Shown here: piece by piece, positions 59,213 to 64,000 of the stretch
Numbering within the stretch: the stretch's first letter is position 1
Layout: each line of letters begins with the position of its first letter
Source: Candidatus Sulfopaludibacter sp. SbA3
GTDB taxonomy: Bacteria; Acidobacteriota; Terriglobia; Bryobacterales; Bryobacteraceae
DNA: 64,000 nucleotides
NCBI GenBank assembly: GCA_945890485.1
Contig: CAMDCN010000017.1
Coordinates: 62,001 to 126,000, forward strand
Direction: 5' to 3'
Translations under genes and position numbers: made by a program
Notes under the pieces: model-generated
What the model was told of the DNA's origin: nothing
The model's input: only the letters and a program-made list of their open reading frames with translations
The model's database searches: none

Positions 59213-60916
59213 ATGCGAGCTCTGATTTGGCTGGTTTTTGCGGCGGTGGGTTGCGCGGGGGAGTACTCGCCTCTACGGCAGGTGAACGCGGGGAACGTGG
59301 GCAAGCTGCGACAGGCTTGGGTGTATCGGACGGGCGAGTCGCTGCAGGCTTTGCCGGGCGGGGGACGGCCGCCGGCGTTCGAGGCGACGGCGGTGTATGC
59401 GCATGGCTTGCTTTATATCTCGTCGCCGTTTGGGAAGGTGGTGGCTTTGGAGCCGGAGTCAGGCAGGGTGCGGTGGGAGCGGCAGATCGCGATCGACCGA
59501 AAGGGGAACTATGGGGATTTTGCCAGCCGGGGGGTGGCGGTCTGGCGTGACCGGATTTTTGTGGCGACGATCGACGCGAAGCTGGTGGCATTGGACGCGT
59601 TGACCGGGGCGCCGAGCGTAGGGTTCGTTGCGCCGGACTTGAAGCTGGGGTTGGTTCGGGGGCCGGAGTATAGCGGGGAGTACGAGCAGACTTCGCCGCC
59701 GGCGGTGATTGGGGACTTGGTAATTACGGGGTCGGCAGTGGCGGACAACCATCGGGCGGATTCGCCGACGGGGGAGGTTCGCGCGTGGGATGCGCGGACC
59801 GGGAAGCTGGTTTGGACATGGCACCCGACAGGCGGCAAGACGGGCGGGGCGAATGCGTGGAGCTTGATCCGGTTGGACGCGGCGCGGGGATTGGTGTTTG
59901 TGCCGACGGGGTCGGCGAGCCCGGACTACTTTGGCGGAGAGCGGCCGGGGGAGAACAAGTGGGCGAATTCGGTGGTGGCTTTGGAGGCGAAGACGGGCAA
60001 GTTGCAGTGGGGCTTTCAGACGGTACACCACGATATTTGGGACTACGACGTGGCGAGCCCGCCGGAGCTGTACACCGTGGGGGGCCGGGCGGCGGTGGCG
60101 GTGGGGTCGAAGACGGGGCATGTGTTTTTGCTGGACCGGGTGACGGGGAAGCCTTTATTTCCGGTGGAGGAGCGGGCGGTTCCGCGGACGGAATTGGAGA
60201 ACGCGTCGCCGACGCAGCCGTTCCCGTCGAAGCCGCCGTCGCTGGTTCCGCAACGGTTTGAGGCGGCGAACGCGGCTTGCGCGGAATGGGCGGCGAAGCT
60301 GCGGAACGAGGGGATGTTTACGCCGCCTTCGGTGCAGGGATCGTTGATTCTGCCGGGGAATATTGGCGGGCTGCATTGGGGCGGGTTGGCTTGGAGCCCG
60401 GCGGAGAGTTTGTTGATTGCTCCGGTGAATAACTTGCCGGCGGTAATCCGGTTGATTCCCCGGGCGGAGTTTTCGAAAGAGAAGGGCCGGCGGTTGCAAG
60501 GGGTGGAGATGACTTCGCAGCGGGGGGCGGCCTTCGGCATGTCGCGGGAGTTGATGCGGGGGGCGGATGGGTTGCCTTGTGGGAAGGGGCCATATGGGTC
60601 GCTAGTGGCGGTGGATACGGTTTCGGGGGAGATCCGGTGGTCGACGGCGCTGGCCTCGATCAATCTGGGCGGGCCGTTGGCTACGGCGGGGGGACTGGTG
60701 TTTCTGGGGGCGACGCTGGATCCGTTTCTGAAAGCGTATGAAACGAAGACGGGGCGGGAGGTGTGGCGCGGGGCACTGCCGGCGAGCGCGCGGTCGACAC
60801 CGATGAGCTTTTCGCATCAGGGGAAGCAGTACATCGTGATTGCGGCCGGGGGGCATGATCCGTCGCTGGGGCCGTTGGATAATGCGATGGTGGCGTTTGC
60901 GCTTGATGACCAATAG
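59213..60916 (+). CDS. PQQ-dependent dehydrogenase (quinoprotein)
   Basis: 567 residues from ATG 59213; upstream readings cross the nadB repeat debris. N-terminus MRALIWLVFAAVGCAGEYSPL fits a signal peptide, possibly a lipoprotein with Cys after AVG. Beta-propeller repeats of quinoprotein dehydrogenases: SGRVRWERQIAIDRKGNYGDF, YEQTSPPAVIGDLVITGSAV, WDARTGKLVWTWHPTG, VHHDIWDYDVASPPELYTV, GSKTGHVFLLDRVTGKPLFPVEER and WSTALASINLGGPLATAGGLVFLGA. It oxidises a sugar or alcohol in the periplasm. No cytochrome c domain is attached. The kinase gene overlaps its end by 11 bp. Confidence 0.92.
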   Translation: MRALIWLVFAAVGCAGEYSPLRQVNAGNVGKLRQAWVYRTGESLQALPGGGRPPAFEATAVYAHGLLYISSPFGKVVALEPESGRVRWERQIAIDRKGNYGDFASRGVAVWRDRIFVATIDAKLVALDALTGAPSVGFVAPDLKLGLVRGPEYSGEYEQTSPPAVIGDLVITGSAVADNHRADSPTGEVRAWDARTGKLVWTWHPTGGKTGGANAWSLIRLDAARGLVFVPTGSASPDYFGGERPGENKWANSVVALEAKTGKLQWGFQTVHHDIWDYDVASPPELYTVGGRAAVAVGSKTGHVFLLDRVTGKPLFPVEERAVPRTELENASPTQPFPSKPPSLVPQRFEAANAACAEWAAKLRNEGMFTPPSVQGSLILPGNIGGLHWGGLAWSPAESLLIAPVNNLPAVIRLIPRAEFSKEKGRRLQGVEMTSQRGAAFGMSRELMRGADGLPCGKGPYGSLVAVDTVSGEIRWSTALASINLGGPLATAGGLVFLGATLDPFLKAYETKTGREVWRGALPASARSTPMSFSHQGKQYIVIAAGGHDPSLGPLDNAMVAFALDDQ

Positions 60917-61862
60917 ACGGTGGATCTTCGCGCTGTTTACGGCTGTCGGGCTGCTGCACTTTGTGTATCGGGCGCTCGAGAACGTGGTAAGCGGGGAGCC
61001 TTCGCGCTGGCCGCGCGTTTTGGCGGAGGAGATGTCGGGGGCCTATGGCGCCATGGTGATGATTCCGTGGGTGCTCTGGGTGCTTGGGCGAGGCCGTTGG
61101 TGGTGGCACTTGCCGGGCGTGGTGGTCTATTCGGGGGTGAAGACCTCGCTGATGTGGGGGGCACGGGAGTTGGCGTTCTGGGGGAACTACGACTATGGGC
61201 TGATGCCGTTGCGGTATCTGATGGAGTTTCCGGTGGACGTGATCGGCTACGCGATTACGGCGGGGGCGGCGGTGTTTTTGCAGCGGCAGAGTGAGATGGA
61301 GCGGATTAAGCTGGAGAACCTGAATTTGCAGTTGCAGCCGCATTTTCTCTTTAACGCCATGAACGCCGTTTCGGCGACGGTCTACGAGGACCCGCGGCGG
61401 GCTGATTTGATGCTGAGCCGGTTGGCGGAGTATTTGCGGCGGACGTTGCAGCGGGGCGATGCGGCGGAGGCGCCGCTGGAGCAGGAGTTGGAGATGCTGG
61501 AGGTTTATCTCGACGTGATGCGGGCCCGGTTCGAAGGAGGCCTGGCGGTGAGCGTGGTGGTGGACCCGGCGGCGAAGGGGGCAATGGTGCCGCAGGGGCT
61601 ACTGCAGCCGGTGGTGGAGAATGCGATCCGGCATGGCGGGGCGGGAAAGGTGGAGATCCGGATTGCGCGGGAGGGCGGGCAGTTGCGGGTGCGGGTGACG
61701 GATGAGGGGCGGGGCGAGGGCGGGCAGGGGCTGGGGATTGGGCTGAAGAACACGCAGGAGCGGCTGCGGCACTTGTACGGCGGGGCGGGACAGGTGAGCC
61801 TGGTGCGGCGGGGCGAAGGGACGGAGGTGTCGGTTGGAATTCCGTGTCGTCTTGGTGGATGA
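60906..61862 (+). CDS. LytS/YehU-type sensor histidine kinase
   Basis: 318 residues from ATG 60906, overlapping the PQQ dehydrogenase stop. Four TM helices in the first 150 residues (RRWIFALFTAVGLLHFVY, GAMVMIPWVLWVLG, HLPGVVVYSGVK, VIGYAITAGAAVFLQ). The His_kinase domain has LNLQLQPHFLFNAMNAV with the phospho-accepting His, LLQPVVENAIRHG (N box) and GLGIGLKNTQERLRHLYG. It phosphorylates the LytTR regulator encoded next, with which it overlaps by 29 bp. Confidence 0.94.
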   Translation: MTNRRWIFALFTAVGLLHFVYRALENVVSGEPSRWPRVLAEEMSGAYGAMVMIPWVLWVLGRGRWWWHLPGVVVYSGVKTSLMWGARELAFWGNYDYGLMPLRYLMEFPVDVIGYAITAGAAVFLQRQSEMERIKLENLNLQLQPHFLFNAMNAVSATVYEDPRRADLMLSRLAEYLRRTLQRGDAAEAPLEQELEMLEVYLDVMRARFEGGLAVSVVVDPAAKGAMVPQGLLQPVVENAIRHGGAGKVEIRIAREGGQLRVRVTDEGRGEGGQGLGIGLKNTQERLRHLYGGAGQVSLVRRGEGTEVSVGIPCRLGG

Positions 61863-62532
61863 CGAGCCGCCGGCGCGGAAGAAGCTGCGGCATTTGTTGA
61901 GCGCGCATCCGGATTTCCGGGTGGTGGGCGAGGCGGGGACGTTCGAGGAGGCGCAGACGGTATTGGCGGCGGAGCGGCCGGACGTCGTGTTTCTCGATAT
62001 CCAGTTAGGGGCGCGGAACGGGATGGAGTTGGCGGCGGGCTTGGGGGAGGCGGCGGTGGTTTTCGTGACGGCGTACGACCAGTACGCGGCGCAGGCGTTC
62101 CGGGTGCAGGCGTTTGACTATCTGCTGAAGCCTGTCGCGCCGGACGTGTTCGATGAGCTGCTGGTGCGGCTGCGGGCGCGGGCGGCGACGTATTTGAAGC
62201 GGTTTCTCGTCGAGGGGCGGCCGGGGACGGTGGAGTTCGTGGCCGTCGAGGACGTGGACTGGTTTGAATCGGCGCGGAACTACGTGGTGCTGCATTGCGG
62301 GGCGGAGACGCATATCATCCGCAGTTCGCTGGATGCGGTACAGCGGCGGCTGGACCCGGGGGCGTTCGCGCGGGCGAACCGGTCGGCGATTGTGAACGTG
62401 GCGGCGATTGCGTGTTTGCGACCGTGGACGAATGGCGAGTTTAAGATCCAGTTGCGGACGGGCGAGGAAATTCCGTGGAGCCGACGGTATGTTTCGGCGG
62501 CGCTCGCGGCGCTGTTGGGCGAGGCACGGTAG
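61834..62532 (+). CDS. LytTR-family response regulator
   Basis: 232 residues from TTG 61834. Receiver domain with VVLVDDEPPARKKL (acidic pocket), VVFLDIQLGARNG (phospho-Asp), VFVTAYDQYAAQAF and YLLKPV; then a LytTR DNA-binding domain from about 130 (VEDVDWFESARNYVVLHCG, FARANRSAIVNVAAI, GEEIPWSRRYVSA). Cognate partner of the overlapping kinase. Likely targets include this operon. Confidence 0.94.
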   Translation: MEFRVVLVDDEPPARKKLRHLLSAHPDFRVVGEAGTFEEAQTVLAAERPDVVFLDIQLGARNGMELAAGLGEAAVVFVTAYDQYAAQAFRVQAFDYLLKPVAPDVFDELLVRLRARAATYLKRFLVEGRPGTVEFVAVEDVDWFESARNYVVLHCGAETHIIRSSLDAVQRRLDPGAFARANRSAIVNVAAIACLRPWTNGEFKIQLRTGEEIPWSRRYVSAALAALLGEAR

Positions 62533-62535
62533 AAT
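62530..62535 (+). promoter_or_regulatory. Putative -10 TAGAAT of hslVU
   Basis: It overlaps the stop of the response regulator and precedes ATG 62550 by 14 nt. Confidence 0.4.
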
Positions 62536-62549
62536 AAGAGCTTAGATTC

Positions 62550-63089
62550 ATGTCTCAACGGATTCGATCGACGACGGTCCTGGCGGTTCGCCGGGGAGGA
62601 AAGGTCGTCATGGCGGCCGATGGTCAGGTAACCATGGGCTCGGAAGTGCTCAAGGGTAACGCCAAGAAACTGCGCAAGCTGTACAACGGCCGGATCATGG
62701 CCGGATTTGCCGGTTCAACGGCGGATGCCTTTTCGCTGTTTGCCCGCTTTGAAACCAAGCTCGAACAGCATAACGGCAAGCTGGACCGCGCCGTGGTGGA
62801 GCTGGCCAAAGATTGGCGGACCGACAAGGTGTTGCGCCATTTGGAAGCGCTGCTGCTGGTGGCGGACAACGACAAGATCTATTTGCTGGGCGGGAACGGC
62901 GACGTGATTGAGCCAGACGATGACGTGATGGCGATCGGCTCCGGCGGGTCTTTTGCGCGTTGCTCGGCGATTGCGCTGCTTGAAAACACCGAGCTTTCGG
63001 CGCGGCAGATTGTCGAGAAGGCGATGAAAATTGCGGGCGATACCTGCATCTACACGAACCACTCGTTCGTGTTTGAGGAGTTGGACTAA
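62550..63089 (+). CDS. hslV: ATP-dependent protease subunit HslV
   Basis: 179 residues. After the short propeptide the catalytic Thr is in [78 protein letters not shown] and [13 protein letters not shown] are typical. It forms the two-hexamer protease core of HslUV. Its TAA shares the final A with the hslU ATG. Confidence 0.97.
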   Translation: MSQRIRSTTVLAVRRGGKVVMAADGQVTMGSEVLKGNAKKLRKLYNGRIMAGFAGSTADAFSLFARFETKLEQHNGKLDRAVVELAKDWRTDKVLRHLEALLLVADNDKIYLLGGNGDVIEPDDDVMAIGSGGSFARCSAIALLENTELSARQIVEKAMKIAGDTCIYTNHSFVFEELD

Positions 63090-64000
63090 TGGTGATCTAC
63101 CTCCCGCAACACGGCGCGCATAGCGATGGCGAATCGCCGTTGCTGGATGAGTTGACCCCTCGCGAGATTGTTCGCGAGCTCGATAAATACGTGATTGGAC
63201 AGGCCGACGCGAAGAAGGCCGTGGCGATTGCGCTGCGGAACCGCGTGCGGCGGCAGAAGCTGGATCCGGACATGGCGGACGACGTCATGCCGAAGAACAT
63301 CCTGATGATCGGGTCGACCGGCGTCGGCAAGACGGAGATTGCGCGGCGGCTGGCGAAGCTGGCGAATTCGCCGTTTCTGAAGGTGGAAGCGAGCAAATTC
63401 ACGGAAGTGGGCTATGTGGGCCGGGACGTGGAGTCGATGATCCGCGACCTGGTCGAGATCGCGATGGACATGGTGCGGGAGGAGCGGCTGGACGAAGTGG
63501 CCGACCGCGCCGAGCGCCACGCCGAAGACCGGTTGCTGGAACTGCTGATGCCGCCGCAGCCGGACGAAGCTACGGAGACGGCGGAGAAGACGCGGGAGAA
63601 GCTACGCGACAAGTTCCGGGCCGGGAAGCTGGACGATAAGCAGGTGGAGATCGACGTGAAGGACCGGGGGCCGACGATCGAGTTCGGCGGCGGGCCCGGG
63701 CCGGACGAGATGGACGTCAGCCTGAAAGAGTTCTTGCCCGCGCTGTTCGGCAATCGGACGAAGAAGCGGAAGATGCGCGTCAGCGAAGCGTTCGATTATC
63801 TGGTGGATGAAGAGGAGCAGAAGCTCATCGACATGGACCAGGTGCAGCGCGTGGCCATTGAACGCGTGGAGCGCAATGGCATGATCTTCCTCGACGAAAT
63901 CGACAAGATTGCCGGGCGCGAAGGCGGCCAGGGGCCGGACGTGAGCCGGGAGGGCGTGCAGCGGGACATTCTGCCGATTGTGGAAGGCACGACGGTGAAT
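63089..64000 (+). CDS. hslU: ATP-dependent protease ATPase subunit HslU, 3' end outside window
   Basis: 304 codons seen. [16 protein letters not shown] then [31 protein letters not shown]; Walker A GSTGVGKT (Ser where Pro is usual); pore motif [15 protein letters not shown]; the I domain (about 150-240); Walker [12 protein letters not shown]; the frame is still open at the edge. It unfolds substrates for HslV. Translationally coupled to hslV by TAATG. Confidence 0.97.
   Translation, partial: MVIYLPQHGAHSDGESPLLDELTPREIVRELDKYVIGQADAKKAVAIALRNRVRRQKLDPDMADDVMPKNILMIGSTGVGKTEIARRLAKLANSPFLKVEASKFTEVGYVGRDVESMIRDLVEIAMDMVREERLDEVADRAERHAEDRLLELLMPPQPDEATETAEKTREKLRDKFRAGKLDDKQVEIDVKDRGPTIEFGGGPGPDEMDVSLKEFLPALFGNRTKKRKMRVSEAFDYLVDEEEQKLIDMDQVQRVAIERVERNGMIFLDEIDKIAGREGGQGPDVSREGVQRDILPIVEGTTVN

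Overview
The window is GC-rich bacterial DNA from what looks like an acidobacterium of the Bryobacter/Solibacter type. This is inferred from family content: two PSD1 (planctomycete-type cytochrome c / DUF1549 / DUF1553) plus DUF1501 pairs, two large TonB-dependent receptors with an N-terminal carboxypeptidase-regulatory-like domain, a PEP-CTERM protein, a TPR-bearing Ser/Thr kinase, a PQQ dehydrogenase and a di-heme peroxidase. The + strand is G-rich across most of the window whatever the gene direction, so + is probably the leading strand.

Layout. 1-10.4 kb: a minus-strand run (secreted protein, DUF1501, PSD1), a dienelactone hydrolase, a TonB receptor, and an amidohydrolase/fumarylacetoacetase pair. 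10.4-18.3 kb: two metallophosphoesterases, nitroreductase, uvrC, a TPR protein, a coupled arm-less HU-like/TIR gene pair, cytochrome c peroxidase, a STGPRT-type hypothetical protein and an orphan VapB-like antitoxin. 18.4-25.6 kb: a GH50-agarase-like glycosidase and a second PSD1-DUF1501 operon. 25.6-31.3 kb: a candidate effector module (LysM/peptidoglycan-binding protein, 1096-residue unknown, divergent acidic protein). 31.3-32.9 kb: HxlR regulator, NTF2-like protein, SDR, then tRNA-Leu(UAA).

32.88-36.10 kb is an integrated element inside the tRNA-Leu gene. It is bounded by a 44-bp perfect direct repeat and carries an integrase remnant, two HEPN-like proteins, a membrane protein and an array of five palindromes. 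36.1-46.3 kb: VAO-type flavoprotein, PEP-CTERM protein, GNAT-like acyltransferase, Ser/Thr kinase, small proteins, an SDR-DUF2867 gene split by an in-frame TAA, rlmA-like methyltransferase and an epimerase. 46.3-58.5 kb: a second TonB receptor, an esterase, a receiver-less winged-helix protein, aroA, a small histidine kinase, a cyclophilin, HU, tatA, and the YIP1/ubiE/aroB and nadB genes. 58.5-64 kb: tandem duplications of the nadB 3' end, a PQQ dehydrogenase with a LytS/LytTR pair, and hslV-hslU, which runs off the end.

How genes work together. PSD1 and DUF1501 partners, amidohydrolase/FAH, ubiE/YIP1, HK/LytTR and hslVU are each overlapping or nearly so and are probably co-expressed. Many start codons lie only 5-14 nt after a TANNNT hexamer, which suggests leaderless or near-leaderless transcripts are common. 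The strongest leads for new biology are the HU-like/TIR pair, the tRNA-Leu element with its HEPN cargo and palindromes, and the effector module.
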